Positions 8,679 to 18,508 of a stretch of DNA of 63,614 bases are shown in pieces; position 1 is the stretch's first letter, and every line of letters starts with the position of its first letter. A model generated the notes under the pieces. The model made no database searches. It worked only from the letters and a program-made list of their open reading frames with translations, and had not been told where the DNA came from. The position numbers and the translations under genes were made by a program. Source of the DNA: Lachnospiraceae bacterium. Its GTDB lineage: Bacteria > Bacillota > Clostridia > Lachnospirales > Lachnospiraceae. The stretch spans positions 1-63,614 of the forward strand of contig JAFRXK010000047.1 of the NCBI GenBank assembly GCA_017442865.1. The letters are read 5' to 3'.

Positions 8679-9905
8679 ATGCAGATTTACGAAGAATTAG
8701 TGGCAAGAGGACTTATTGCCCAGGTTACGGACGAAGAAGAAATCAGAGAGCTTATTAACAGCGGCAAGGCTAAGTTTTATATCGGCTTTGACCCGACTGC
8801 AGATTCACTTCATGTAGGACATTTCATGGCTCTTTGCCTTATGAAGAGACTTCAGATGGCAGGAAACCAGCCTGTTGTACTGCTTGGCGGCGGTACAGGC
8901 TACATCGGTGACCCGTCAGGAAGAACCGACATGCGTTCAATGCTGACACCGGAAACTATTGAGCACAACTGTGAGTGCTTCAGAAAGCAGATGGAGAGAT
9001 TCATTGATTTTGAGGGCGAGAATGCTGCGATAGCAGTAAACAACGCCGACTGGCTTTTGAAGCTGAATTATATTGAGGTGCTTCGCGAGGTTGGTGCATG
9101 CTTTTCAGTAAACAATATGCTCAGGGCAGAGTGCTACAAGCAGCGTATGGAAAAGGGACTTTCATTCCTTGAGTTCAACTACATGATTATGCAGTCCTAC
9201 GATTTCTATCATTTGTTCAAGGAATACGGCTGCAACATGCAGTTTGGAGGCGATGACCAGTGGAGCAATATGCTCGGTGGAACCGAGCTTATCAGAAAGA
9301 AGCTTGGCAAGGATGCATACGCTATGACAATTACACTTCTTCTTAACTCAGAGGGCAAGAAGATGGGTAAGACTGCAAACGGAGCGGTATGGCTTGACCC
9401 GAACAAGACCTCACCATTTGAGTTTTACCAGTACTGGAGAAATGTTGATGATGCGGATGTACTCAACTGCATCAGAATGCTCACATTCATTCCGCTTGAG
9501 GAAATCAATGCAATGAATGACTGGGAGGGCGCACAGCTTAACAAGGCAAAGGAAATCCTGGCATTTGAGCTTACTTCACTCGTGCATGGCGTGGAAGAGG
9601 CAAACAAGGCAAAGGAGGCTTCACTTGCACTTTTTGCGGGCGGAAGTGACGACAGCAACATGCCTACAACAAATGTAACGGAGGCTGACCTTACAGACGG
9701 CAGCATCGGAATCATTGATTTAATGATGCTTTGCAAGCTCGGAGCTTCAAAGAGCGAAATCAGACGTCTGATTTTACAGGGCGGCGTTACATTAAATGAT
9801 GAGAAGATTACAGATGTAAACTTCCCGGTAACCGCTGATGTATTAAAGGCAGGAGCAAAGATCAGAAAAGGCAAGAAGGTATTCCATAAGGCTGTTTTGC
9901 AGTAG
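8679..9905 (+). CDS. tyrS: Tyrosyl-tRNA synthetase (TyrRS)
   Basis: 408 residues from the ATG at 8679, chosen because AAGGAGG lies 8 bases upstream; a longer reading from 8640 lacks a ribosome site. Class I synthetase: the HIGH-type signature reads HVGH within [17 protein letters not shown]. The tyrosine site includes [10 protein letters not shown], and the KMSKS loop reads [15 protein letters not shown]. The C-terminal S4 RNA-binding domain begins around residue 345 ([20 protein letters not shown]). It charges tRNA-Tyr. Control by the upstream T-box fits the assignment exactly. Confidence 0.97.
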   Translation: MQIYEELVARGLIAQVTDEEEIRELINSGKAKFYIGFDPTADSLHVGHFMALCLMKRLQMAGNQPVVLLGGGTGYIGDPSGRTDMRSMLTPETIEHNCECFRKQMERFIDFEGENAAIAVNNADWLLKLNYIEVLREVGACFSVNNMLRAECYKQRMEKGLSFLEFNYMIMQSYDFYHLFKEYGCNMQFGGDDQWSNMLGGTELIRKKLGKDAYAMTITLLLNSEGKKMGKTANGAVWLDPNKTSPFEFYQYWRNVDDADVLNCIRMLTFIPLEEINAMNDWEGAQLNKAKEILAFELTSLVHGVEEANKAKEASLALFAGGSDDSNMPTTNVTEADLTDGSIGIIDLMMLCKLGASKSEIRRLILQGGVTLNDEKITDVNFPVTADVLKAGAKIRKGKKVFHKAVLQ

Positions 9906-10012
9906 TTTTTAATTGAATACGGAGAGTAGAAGGCGGCGGGAAATGTAAATTGACCGCCGCTTAACATTGCTCTTGATTTTTGTGAAGGGGAGTGATAAAG
10001 TAGTTAGTGAAA

Positions 10013-10035
10013 TCTAACCATAATATTTGGTTAGA
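10013..10035. promoter_or_regulatory. Palindromic operator-like site before ABC operon
   Basis: Perfect 8-bp inverted repeat TCTAACCA - TAATATT - TGGTTAGA centred about 55 bp before the ABC ATPase start. It is flanked by a second, outer GTTAGT...ACTAATTA symmetry. It looks like a dimeric repressor site. No regulator gene is adjacent. Confidence 0.6.
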
Positions 10036-10078
10036 CAAAACTAATTAATGTTCGAGGCCTAAGTGGAGGTAAATAAAT

Positions 10079-10777
10079 ATGTTTATTAATGTTGTAAATG
10101 CAAAAAAGCAGTATGGAACAGGGGAAGCGGCAGTTTATGCTCTCGATAACGTGAATTTTTCACTTGATAAGGGTAAAATATGTGTTATTCTTGGTCCGTC
10201 AGGCTCGGGAAAAAGTACATTGCTCAATATGCTTGGCGGTCTTGACAGTCTTGACTCAGGGTATATTGAGGTGGATGGCAGAAAAATTACCGGCCTGTCA
10301 AAAAAGGCACTTACGGAATACCGAAAGAAAAGCATCGGTTTTGTATTTCAGTTTTATAATCTGATTCCGGATTTGACTGTAGAAGAAAATGTGCAGGTGG
10401 TTGAGGAGACTGCACAAAATCCTCTTAGCATCGATGAAATCCTTAAAGCACTTGACATAGAAAAATACCGTTACCGTTTTCCTAAGGAGCTTTCAGGAGG
10501 ACAGCAGCAGCGCGTGGCAATTGCGAGAGCAATGGTAAAGAACCCCGACCTTCTGCTTTGTGATGAGTTGACAGGTGCGCTTGATACTAAGTCATCACGA
10601 ATGGTTTTAAAATTCATCGAGCAGCTTAATCGTGAATATAAGACGACAATACTAATAATAACGCACAATGAAGCGATAGCAGAGCTTGCCGACACGGTGG
10701 TTCGTATAAAGGACGGTAAGATTGCAAGTGTGGTCGAAAACGCTAAAAAGAGCACAGCAGATGAAATAAAACTGTGA
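10079..10777 (+). CDS. ABC transporter ATPase (MacB/LolD type)
   Basis: 232 residues. Walker A GPSGSGKST (about residue 39), Q-loop FQFYNLIPDLTVEENV (the lineage-typical Q in VFQFYNL), signature LSGGQQQRVAIARAMVKNP, Walker B LLLCDELTGALD and H-loop ITHN are all intact. This subfamily powers MacB/FtsX-type permeases. It pairs with the FtsX-like permease immediately downstream, probably as one translation unit. Likely job: mechanotransmission-type efflux or peptide resistance, substrate unknown. RBS GGAGG before the ATG. Confidence 0.92.
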   Translation: MFINVVNAKKQYGTGEAAVYALDNVNFSLDKGKICVILGPSGSGKSTLLNMLGGLDSLDSGYIEVDGRKITGLSKKALTEYRKKSIGFVFQFYNLIPDLTVEENVQVVEETAQNPLSIDEILKALDIEKYRYRFPKELSGGQQQRVAIARAMVKNPDLLLCDELTGALDTKSSRMVLKFIEQLNREYKTTILIITHNEAIAELADTVVRIKDGKIASVVENAKKSTADEIKL

Positions 10778-10787
10778 GGTGGATGCG

Positions 10788-13013
10788 ATGAAGTTAAACA
10801 AACGTTATTTAAGAAGTATAAGGGCAAATCTGCCGTTTTACATATCGGCGTCCGTGCTTACGATGGTTACACTTTTAATGTTTTATCTTTTTTATATTGC
10901 CGGCGTAGGAATAAACAGATATGGAGATGAGTTTTTTTCAAAATATAATGTTGAGGATGCGGCATTTTCAACATTTGCAGAAATACCTGATGAGGATATA
11001 GCCAGACTTGAAAAAGACTATGGATTAACGCTTGAAAAAGAGCATTTTGCCGGTGTGGAAGAGGAGAATTTCAGAGTTCGTGTTTTCTCTCCAAATAAAA
11101 AAATTGATTTATATGAGCTGCAGAGCGGACGCGAGCCGATATCTGATGATGAAATAATTATTTCTGCCGGATATGCTGAAGAAAATAATGTGCAGATAGG
11201 AGATAAGTATCTGATACATGGCAGGCAGTACAGTGTTGCAGGTACATTCCTTCGCCCTGATTATCTTTATATGGTGGAAAATCTTAGTGATGATTATAAG
11301 AATGTAACGACGTTTTTCCTTGCATATATGACTCCGGAGGAATTTGAAAATCAGTTTGGCAGCGGAAGCATTAATAATAAGGTCGTTTATAGTGAAGCAG
11401 CTGATGAAGCCGGTTTCAGGCGCGAAATAAATGAAAAGTATTTTATGTCTGATTATTTGTCGGCAGATAATAATATGCGTATTACCTTTGTGCATGAACA
11501 GGCTGATATGTTTGTAATGTCTTCATGGTTTATTCTGGTTACATTTCCTCTTTTGACAGTTGCACTTGTGTGTATACTGCTTGGACGAAGAATCAGGGCA
11601 GAGCAGAAGCTTATAGGAACGCTCTCGGCAATGGGTTATGAGAAGAAAAAGCTTATGCGTCATTATTCGGTTTATGCGGTTATACCTGGTATATGCGGAG
11701 GAGTTTTAACATCTGTTGCGGCGCTTTTGCTCGCAAAGCCTTTTGGCAGTCTGGGACTTGCAGATTATGAGCCTATGAAGCCAAGATTTACACTGCCTGT
11801 ATGGGTAGCGGTTGCAGGCGTTGTTATACCTACACTGATTTATTATATAGCTGCAATGCTCAGGGTAAGAAAGCTTCTTAAAGAAGATACCGTGAAGCTG
11901 CTCGCAGGACAGATAGGCAATAATCATAGAAGCCGCCGGGTGCTTTCGCATAAAAAGGCATCGGTAAAAAGTAAGTTTGCATTAAGACAGCTGATTGGAA
12001 ATCCCGGGCGAAGCTTTGTGATATTCCTCGGCATTTTTCTTGGTGCGATGATAGTTGCATTTGCGTTTTCATTTATTGATTCTGTTAAGGCTGTTGGGGA
12101 GCAGGCGCATGATGAATTCGGAAGCTTTAAGTATGAGTATATTTTAAATTTCCTTAAAAACGGTGCTCCGGAGGATGGTGAAGCGGTACTGGTTCTGCCG
12201 TACGAGGATAAAAAGAGCAGACGCTTTTCATTGATGGGACTGGATTCGGACGCTTCACTGTGGAATCTTACTACAGTAGACGGACAGCCGGCAGATATAG
12301 AGCGCGGTTTTTATATAAGCACACTGTGCGAAGCAATTTATGATATACATAAGGGTGATGATTTTACATTCCGAAACATAGCGACACTGGAGGAGTATAC
12401 CGTAAAAATTGACGGCGTAATCAAAAACGGCTATCAAAGCTATCTTATTTCTTCAAGAAAAAATGCCGCGGATTTGTCAGGTCTTGAGAAGGACGCTTAC
12501 AATGCAGTGCTGGCAGACAGAGCGCTTGATTACAGCAGTGAAGAGATTACAGAGATTATTTCAGATACAACTTATAAGACCCAGATGGAAAATATGATGA
12601 CGGCAATGGGTGCCTTAATATCTGCTCTTATGATTATAGGAATGATTGTATGCATTGCCGCCTTATACGCAATGATAGATACAATATTGTCTGAAAACAG
12701 CCATAATATTTCTATGCTTAAGGTTCTGGGACTGGAAAACGGACGCATTAATTCGATGATTATTTCATCAAATCACATTCTGCTGATTCCGGGCGTTGTG
12801 CTTGGAATTGCCTCAGCATATGCGGTGATGGCGTGGTATTGCAAGGAGTTTGTGGAGGTTGAGCATATTATGATTCCGGCAACTCTTTACCCGAAAAGTA
12901 TATTGTATACTGCGATTATAACTGTGTTAAGCTATGTAATATCACTGCTTTTACTGCGCAGAAAAGTCGATAAGATGGATATGATAGAGGCACTGAAGGA
13001 TGACAGAGAGTAG
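10788..13013 (+). CDS. FtsX-like ABC permease
   Basis: About 741 residues from ATG at 10788. GAGGTGG five bases upstream favours this over the GTG at 10779. Topology is one N-terminal membrane helix, a ~200-residue extracytoplasmic domain, three helices (about residues 245-360), a second helix with GNPGRSFVIFLGIFLGAMIV starting the second FtsX unit, another large external domain, and three C-terminal helices. The duplicate FtsX layout is typical of BceB/MacB-like permeases associated with antimicrobial peptide removal. It partners with the ATPase whose stop lies 10 bases upstream. Confidence 0.88.
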   Translation: MKLNKRYLRSIRANLPFYISASVLTMVTLLMFYLFYIAGVGINRYGDEFFSKYNVEDAAFSTFAEIPDEDIARLEKDYGLTLEKEHFAGVEEENFRVRVFSPNKKIDLYELQSGREPISDDEIIISAGYAEENNVQIGDKYLIHGRQYSVAGTFLRPDYLYMVENLSDDYKNVTTFFLAYMTPEEFENQFGSGSINNKVVYSEAADEAGFRREINEKYFMSDYLSADNNMRITFVHEQADMFVMSSWFILVTFPLLTVALVCILLGRRIRAEQKLIGTLSAMGYEKKKLMRHYSVYAVIPGICGGVLTSVAALLLAKPFGSLGLADYEPMKPRFTLPVWVAVAGVVIPTLIYYIAAMLRVRKLLKEDTVKLLAGQIGNNHRSRRVLSHKKASVKSKFALRQLIGNPGRSFVIFLGIFLGAMIVAFAFSFIDSVKAVGEQAHDEFGSFKYEYILNFLKNGAPEDGEAVLVLPYEDKKSRRFSLMGLDSDASLWNLTTVDGQPADIERGFYISTLCEAIYDIHKGDDFTFRNIATLEEYTVKIDGVIKNGYQSYLISSRKNAADLSGLEKDAYNAVLADRALDYSSEEITEIISDTTYKTQMENMMTAMGALISALMIIGMIVCIAALYAMIDTILSENSHNISMLKVLGLENGRINSMIISSNHILLIPGVVLGIASAYAVMAWYCKEFVEVEHIMIPATLYPKSILYTAIITVLSYVISLLLLRRKVDKMDMIEALKDDRE

Positions 13014-13086
13014 AGGCGAACCGGCTTATATATAAATAAATTGAATAGATTCATCGTTATCTGATAAGAATGAATGATATTTACAG

Positions 13087-13126
13087 AGCACCTTTTAAGC
13101 GTTATACTTGTAAAGGTGCTTTTTAC
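13087..13126 (+). terminator. Rho-independent terminator
   Basis: AGCACCTTTTAAG ... CTTGTAAAGGTGCT followed by TTTTTA, after the FtsX-like permease gene. Confidence 0.75.
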
Positions 13127-13218
13127 ATATGAAAATTATATGTGACAGGAAAGGCAATCTTTAAATGATTAGGATAGTCTTATGTGTTAAAAGCGAAGGT
13201 TTACAATAGGAGGGTGTT

Positions 13219-14181
13219 ATGAAAAAGCTTAAATTGAGACAATCGCTTCTATTGCTGCTTACTGCAGTGATATGGGGAGTGGCGTTTGTGGCGCAGAGCG
13301 CCGGCATGGAATATGTCGGACCATTCACATTTAATGCGGTAAGGTCAGTGATAGGCGGCATCGTGCTGATACCCTGTATATTTATCCTTAGGAAAATCAA
13401 TACCGCTGAGGAAACCGGTAAGCCGGACAGGCAAAATTCAGACGTAAATTACTCAGACGAAGCCACTGGTGATAATTCCGGAATTAAAGATGCAAATAAA
13501 TCCCGAAGCCTGCTTCTGACAGGAGGCGTAATCTGCGGAATTATTTTGTGTGTTGCAAGCACCCTGCAGCAGGTCGGCATTAAATATACAACGGTAGGAA
13601 AGGCGGGATTTGTTACCGCCCTGTACATTATAATAGTGCCGATACTAAGTATCTTTCTTCATAAAAAAGCCGGCTTTAAGGTATGGCTGGGTGTTGTAAT
13701 TGCCGTCATCGGTTTTTATCTGCTCTGCATTTCAGAAAATCTCGTGCTTGAAGTGGGCGATTTGCTGGTGCTGTTGTGTGCATTTGGTTTTTCCCTGCAT
13801 ATAATGGCTGTCGATTATTTTGCACCGAAGGTTGATGGCGTGAAGATGTCCTGCATCCAGTTTTTTGTGTGCGGTCTGCTCTGCTCAGTTTTAATGTTTT
13901 TATTTGAAAGCCCGGACACAGGTCTGATTCTGGCTGCATGGAAGCCGATATTATACGCGGGCGTGCTGTCCTGCGGCGTGGCCTACACCCTTCAGATTAT
14001 AGGACAAAGGGGCATGAATCCGACGATAGCATCACTTATTATGAGCCTTGAGTCAGTCATATCTGCGCTTGCCGGCTGGGTGATTTTAAACCAGAGATTA
14101 AGCTTAAAGGAAATGTGCGGCTGTGCGCTGGTGTTTGCCGCAATAATAATAGCGCAGCTGCCGCAAAAGAAAGGTGCATGA
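13219..14181 (+). CDS. EamA/DMT family transporter
   Basis: 320 residues with ten predicted membrane helices arranged as two EamA repeats (first WGVAFVAQSAGMEYVGPFTFN, second about residues 175-310). Drug/metabolite transporters of this family export amino acids or other metabolites. A charged hydrophilic insert of about 30 residues (roughly 60-95, rich in Asp/Asn/Lys) lies between helices 2 and 3, longer than usual. RBS AGGAGGGTG before the ATG. Single gene between terminators; substrate not predictable. Confidence 0.87.
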   Translation: MKKLKLRQSLLLLLTAVIWGVAFVAQSAGMEYVGPFTFNAVRSVIGGIVLIPCIFILRKINTAEETGKPDRQNSDVNYSDEATGDNSGIKDANKSRSLLLTGGVICGIILCVASTLQQVGIKYTTVGKAGFVTALYIIIVPILSIFLHKKAGFKVWLGVVIAVIGFYLLCISENLVLEVGDLLVLLCAFGFSLHIMAVDYFAPKVDGVKMSCIQFFVCGLLCSVLMFLFESPDTGLILAAWKPILYAGVLSCGVAYTLQIIGQRGMNPTIASLIMSLESVISALAGWVILNQRLSLKEMCGCALVFAAIIIAQLPQKKGA

Positions 14182-14235
14182 TAAATAAATAACTGATATT
14201 TTATTATATGATGCCGGGGTACAACTGATAACGAT

Positions 14236-14278
14236 AAAAACCTGTGACTAAAGAATCATAGCAGCCACAGGTTTTATT
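14236..14278. terminator. Bidirectional terminator
   Basis: AAAACCTGTG ... CACAGGTTTTA stem between the convergent EamA and serine hydrolase genes. Confidence 0.7.
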
Positions 14279-14325
14279 ATTTTATAGTATATTTCCTGAA
14301 TCTTGGGATGAAGAATATAATCACT

Positions 14326-15189
14326 TTACAGCTTCTCGTATACTTCTTCGATTACGGCCTTTGTTAAGCTTTCACTGTCCCTGCATTCAGATACAAAGGT
14401 GATAACAGTATTAGTATCAGGGAATATCATTGAAGTCTGGTCATATCTGCCGACTGCTCTGTATGAATTGTGTTCGCCGCGCCAGAACAGGTATGCGTAA
14501 GGTGCTTCGGCGTATTGTCTGGTGCTTTCTTCTATCCATTCAGGCGAAAGCAGCTGTTTTCCGTTCCATTTACCCTTGTTAAGGTAGAAAAGACCGAACT
14601 TGTGCAGCTCTGACAGTGTGAGCATAAGACCGCCTGCGCCGAAGGTATAGCCGAGAGGGTCAACCTCCCATGTAGGGCATTTGATTCCAAGATGATTAAA
14701 TAACCTTGGAGTTAAATAAGATACAAGATTACAGCCGCAGCGGCGCTGAACCAGAACTCCTGCAAGATACGGTCCGACATTGCTGTACTGAAAATGAGTG
14801 CCCGGCTCATATTTTAACGGAATTTCAAAGGAAAGCTTCACCCAGTCATCCTCATCATAGAACGGACGCTGCTCGCCCATAAGGTGTGCGCCCTCCTGTC
14901 CTAAATGCATTGTAAGCAGATCCCTTACGGTCGCCTTTGCAAGATTGTCGCTTATGACTGCCGGCATATCCCCGCTGAATGCATCAGTAAGCTTCTCATC
15001 AAGACTTAAAAGACCCTCCTGTACTGCAAAGCCTACAGCACAGGATGTAAAGCTTTTTGAAGCAGAATAGAGATTACGTCGCATTTCATCATCCCAAAGC
15101 TTTTCGCCTATAAGGACATTATCCTGTGAAACCTTAATGCCGAGGATTCCAAGGTGCAGTGCTCTTTTTTCTAAACTTTCAAAATTCAT
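14326..15189 (-). CDS. Serine hydrolase, beta-lactamase (class C) fold
   Basis: 287 residues from the ATG at 15189, chosen because GGAGGAG lies 5-6 bases upstream; a longer reading to 15261 has no such site. The SxxK nucleophile motif is Ser42-Ala-Ser-Lys45 (YSASKSF) and the YxN motif is YSN in FQYSNVGPYLAG. The third box is degenerate. No signal peptide, so it is probably cytosolic. Such proteins act as esterases, D-aminopeptidases or amidases more often than as true beta-lactamases. Confidence 0.85.
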   Translation of the reverse strand: MNFESLEKRALHLGILGIKVSQDNVLIGEKLWDDEMRRNLYSASKSFTSCAVGFAVQEGLLSLDEKLTDAFSGDMPAVISDNLAKATVRDLLTMHLGQEGAHLMGEQRPFYDEDDWVKLSFEIPLKYEPGTHFQYSNVGPYLAGVLVQRRCGCNLVSYLTPRLFNHLGIKCPTWEVDPLGYTFGAGGLMLTLSELHKFGLFYLNKGKWNGKQLLSPEWIEESTRQYAEAPYAYLFWRGEHNSYRAVGRYDQTSMIFPDTNTVITFVSECRDSESLTKAVIEEVYEKL

Positions 15190-15524
15190 GTTCTTCTCCT
15201 CCATGTATAATATTTTTATATGAGGTCGGTTAAACGTTTTCTTAAAAACAGTATAGCACATATTTTTTGTTTAGTCATATTAAATGTAAATAAGTCAGGC
15301 AGATAATACAAATGAAGCTTTTGAGAATGCCTGCAGATTTCTTTATGGCAGTACTGTTTTTATGCTGAGACCTCAGGTTGTTTATAATTGCTGTGTAAAT
15401 GAAAAAGATAGCTGTCAAGACGTAAATATGATATAAAAACAATAAAAATTATATAATACTGACGCTTGTTTTGCTATGATATTTTTAGATTAAAGATATT
15501 ATATAAAATAAGCGGAGGTTTGGT
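15190..15524. other. Intergenic region, divergent promoters only
   Basis: 335 bp between the divergent serine hydrolase and MFS genes. AT-rich, with no open frame that looks coding and no clear hairpin. Presumably it holds both promoters; AGCGGAGG is the ribosome site of the MFS gene. Confidence 0.5.
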
Positions 15525-16814
15525 ATGTATTCATTATTATTGGTAATCATATATATTGCATTTATTTCACTGGGACTGCCTGATTCTATTCTGGGTGCGG
15601 CATGGCCGAGCATGTACGGAGAGTTAAATGTGCCGGTTTCGTATGCGGGAGTTATCACAATGATTATTGCAGGCGGAACAATAGTGTCAAGCATCAACTC
15701 AGATAAACTGATATCAAGGTTCGGTACCGGTGTGGTAACAGCGGCAAGCGTTGCAATGACCGCCGCGGCACTGCTTGGATTTTCGGTATCAAATTCATTT
15801 TATATGCTGTGCCTATGGGGCATTCCTTATGGCCTCGGCGCAGGAAGTGTGGATGCGGCACTCAATAATTATGTTGCCCTTCATTACAAATCAAGGCACA
15901 TGAGCTGGCTGCACTGCTTCTGGGGAATCGGCGCAACTGCAGGTCCGTACATTGTGAGTATGTGCCTTGCAAGAAACCTGAAATGGAATGTAAGCTACAA
16001 GGTGATTGGCATACTTCAGGTAATGCTTGCGGCTATAATTATTTCAACATTATTTATGTGGAAGGGGCAGAGTGGCGCGCAGGCTGCTGACAGCGCAGAC
16101 GAAACACGTAAAAAGGGGATGAAGCTGCCGCAGATAGTAAAAATACACGGAGTGAAATATGTGCTGATTGCATTTTTCTGCTATTGTGCGTTAGAGGCAA
16201 CGGCCGGATTGTGGGCGAGCAGTTACATGGTGCTGTACAAGGGCATTGATTCACAGACAGCCGCAAAGTGGGCGTCACTTTTCTTCCTCGGAATGACAGG
16301 CGGAAGGTTTATCTGTGGATTTGTGTCAGACAGAATTGGCGACCGTAACATGATAAGGCTTGGCGAGTGCGTATGTATAACGGGAATTCTGGTCATGTTT
16401 ATTCCTGCCGGAGATATTTTTTCGTTAATTGGCCTGCTGATGGCAGGTCTTGGCTGTGCACCGATATATCCAAGCATAATACATGCTACGCCGAATAATT
16501 TCGGCGCAGATAAGTCTCAGGCAGTCATAGGTGTGCAGATGGCAAGCGCATATGTCGGAACAACATTTATGCCGCCGTTGTTCGGACTGGTTGCGGACAA
16601 TATTTCAATAGGCTTTTATCCGGTATTTCTGCTGGTGATAGCGGTCTGCATGATACTGATGACGGAGAGACTTAATAGGGCAGTTGCATCTGCAAAGGCA
16701 ATCTATAAAGCACAGAAAGCGTTTGAAGGCGTCGCTGAAGAAATGGGCGTTTATAGTGATGAAGATGTTCAGGATTTAGTTAACGATGTGCGTTATGGAA
16801 AGGACAAGGTATGA
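15525..16814 (+). CDS. Major facilitator superfamily transporter
   Basis: 429 residues, twelve predicted membrane helices. It begins FISLGLPDSILGAAWPSMYG, a start seen in sugar/multidrug-like MFS carriers of Firmicutes. The loop 2-3 motif is DKLISRFGTG and the loop 8-9 motif is GRFICGFVSDRIGDRNMIRLG. A 50-residue charged C-terminal tail follows the last helix. Proton-driven transport of a sugar or drug; substrate not assignable. Confidence 0.87.
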   Translation: MYSLLLVIIYIAFISLGLPDSILGAAWPSMYGELNVPVSYAGVITMIIAGGTIVSSINSDKLISRFGTGVVTAASVAMTAAALLGFSVSNSFYMLCLWGIPYGLGAGSVDAALNNYVALHYKSRHMSWLHCFWGIGATAGPYIVSMCLARNLKWNVSYKVIGILQVMLAAIIISTLFMWKGQSGAQAADSADETRKKGMKLPQIVKIHGVKYVLIAFFCYCALEATAGLWASSYMVLYKGIDSQTAAKWASLFFLGMTGGRFICGFVSDRIGDRNMIRLGECVCITGILVMFIPAGDIFSLIGLLMAGLGCAPIYPSIIHATPNNFGADKSQAVIGVQMASAYVGTTFMPPLFGLVADNISIGFYPVFLLVIAVCMILMTERLNRAVASAKAIYKAQKAFEGVAEEMGVYSDEDVQDLVNDVRYGKDKV

Positions 16815-16909
16815 GTCCGGCTGAATTTATAGAGTACGAGGGTATTGATTTCTAAAATACAAATTAGACAAAAGTTATTTATATACTTCACAGATAATTC
16901 ACAATTTTA

Positions 16910-16952
16910 TTAGCACTCACCTCTTGACAGTGCTAATAATGAGTGTTATATT
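16910..16952 (+). promoter_or_regulatory. CIRCE operator overlapping sigma-A promoter
   Basis: TTAGCACTC - 9 bases - CAGTGCTAA (16910-16936), one mismatch from the CIRCE consensus bound by HrcA. The -35 TTGACA (16924-16929) lies inside the operator, followed by a 17-bp spacer and a TATATT -10 (16947-16952). HrcA binding would directly cover the -35 element, giving heat-inducible hsp20 expression. Confidence 0.93.
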
Positions 16953-17055
16953 ACAGATAGAACAAAGGAAAGATATTTTTAAAAGTCCTTTGTCAGGAAA
17001 TTTTTAATTTTGTATTTACGGCATGCATTGTCGCAGAAAGAAGGAGGAATGACTT

Positions 17056-17493
17056 ATGTTGAGACCTAGTATTTTTAGAGATAATTTATTTGATGACTTT
17101 TTTGATTTTCAGTTTCCGGATGTAGATAGAGCACTTTACGGAAAGCATGCAAAGAATGTTATGAAGACTGATGTGAGAGAGGTTGCCGATGGTTATGAGC
17201 TTGACATTGACCTGCCTGGATTTAAGAAGGACGAGGTTAAGATTCAGCTGAACAATGGTTATATTACAGTAGCAGCGCAGAAGGCTCTTGCAAAGGATGA
17301 GAAGAACGACGAAGGAAAATACATCAGACGTGAGCGTTATTCAGGCAGCATGAGCAGAAGCTTTTATGTTGGCGAGAACATTACAGAAGAGGATGTTCAT
17401 GCGAAGTTCGAGGACGGCATCTTAAAGATTGCAGTACCTAAGAAGGATAAGGAACAAGTAGAGCAGAAGAAGTACATTGCAATAGAAGGTTAA
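17056..17493 (+). CDS. Small heat-shock protein Hsp20
   Basis: 145 residues with an alpha-crystallin domain from about residue 36. It shows ADGYELDIDLPGFKKDEVKI, then RYSGSMSRSFYVGENI and the closing DGILKIAVPKK (GxLxI/V motif). ATP-independent holdase in the cytosol that binds unfolding proteins. RBS AAGGAGG. Controlled by the CIRCE/sigma-A promoter upstream. The 5' leader is about 100 bases. Confidence 0.95.
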   Translation: MLRPSIFRDNLFDDFFDFQFPDVDRALYGKHAKNVMKTDVREVADGYELDIDLPGFKKDEVKIQLNNGYITVAAQKALAKDEKNDEGKYIRRERYSGSMSRSFYVGENITEEDVHAKFEDGILKIAVPKKDKEQVEQKKYIAIEG

Positions 17494-17525
17494 TTGAACA
17501 GTTGACCCGATATACCCCCATATAA

Positions 17526-17557
17526 AGATGCCCGCGAGGATTTCCCCGCGGGCATTG
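17526..17557. terminator. Bidirectional terminator
   Basis: GATGCCCGCGAGGA-TTT-CCCCGCGGGCAT stem between hsp20 and the convergent CMD-cupin gene. Confidence 0.7.
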
Positions 17558-17570
17558 CTATACCAAATTG

Positions 17571-18326
17571 TTATTTTAATTTACCGTAATCTTCGTCTGA
17601 CACAGGCTCTAACCATTCTGCCCTGCCATTCTCACCCGGAACCTCAATTGCAAGATGACTGAACCATGAATCAGGTGCGGCACCATGCCAGTGCTTAACG
17701 CCCTCAAGGATATTTATAACTGTACCCGGGGTCATTTCCACAGCCTCGCAGCCCCATTCCTGATAGTAGCCGCGGCCGCCTACACATATAAGCATCTGTC
17801 CGCCGCCCTTGTCGGCATGATGGATATGCCAGTTGTTTCTGCAGCCCGGTTCAAAGGTTACATTGAAAACCGGAACCTGTGTTGTTGATAAAGGAGCAAG
17901 ATAGCTTTGTCCTGCAAAATACTGTGCAAAAGCATCATTTGGCGCGCCGATTGGGAAAAAGATAGAGTTTTGATATTTAGTCTTTTCATCATTTCCTTCT
18001 GCCTCGTCATTCCACACCTCCTTGGCAAGATTAAATACTGCCCATCCCATAGGCCAGCCAATATAAAAAGCCAGATGAGTAATAAGCTCAACGATTTCAG
18101 TCTTGGTAACGCCATTGGTCTTTGCAAACAAAAGGTGATGCTTTAACGAGCTGTCAACGAGTCCCCTTCCCATGAATGCGGAAATGGTTATCATGCTTCT
18201 GTCGTGTGCGGAAAGCTTGTCTTCTCTGTTCCATATTTCACCGAATAAAACGTCATCATTTAATTCTGCGAACTTTGGAGCAAATTCTCCAAGTGCATTT
18301 CTTCCTGCGGTCTGTTTGATTGCCAT
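17571..18326 (-). CDS. Carboxymuconolactone decarboxylase-cupin fusion
   Basis: 251 residues. Residues about 15-105 form a CMD/AhpD-like helical domain (FGEIWNREDKLSAHDRSMIT, LKHHLLFAKTNGVTKTEIVE) without the CxxC of AhpD, so it is not a thiol peroxidase partner. Residues about 145-235 form a cupin with the metal site NNWHIHHADKGGGQMLICV (His-x-His) and later HW-H in GVKHWHGAAPDSW. The two-domain arrangement occurs in clostridial genomes as a putative dioxygenase/decarboxylase; the reaction is unknown. Divergent from a LysR regulator that probably controls it. Confidence 0.87.
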   Translation of the reverse strand: MAIKQTAGRNALGEFAPKFAELNDDVLFGEIWNREDKLSAHDRSMITISAFMGRGLVDSSLKHHLLFAKTNGVTKTEIVELITHLAFYIGWPMGWAVFNLAKEVWNDEAEGNDEKTKYQNSIFFPIGAPNDAFAQYFAGQSYLAPLSTTQVPVFNVTFEPGCRNNWHIHHADKGGGQMLICVGGRGYYQEWGCEAVEMTPGTVINILEGVKHWHGAAPDSWFSHLAIEVPGENGRAEWLEPVSDEDYGKLK

Positions 18327-18508
18327 AATACATACCCCCTTATGAAATTTTAATTGTAAAAGGCTTAAATTTTTAAGATAAATAAAGTGTTCTGAAATTT
18401 TACCGAAACATAATCTGATGCTATTATTATAATGGAGACTACGTTGACGTAGAATTATTGATATGTTAGAATAGTATTAACTAAAAGTTTATGCGAAGGG
18501 GGAGTATT

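Noticed and set aside
14326..15189. Antibiotic-resistance beta-lactamase
   Set aside because: SxxK and YSN are present but there is no signal peptide and the KTG box is degenerate; a general serine hydrolase is more likely.
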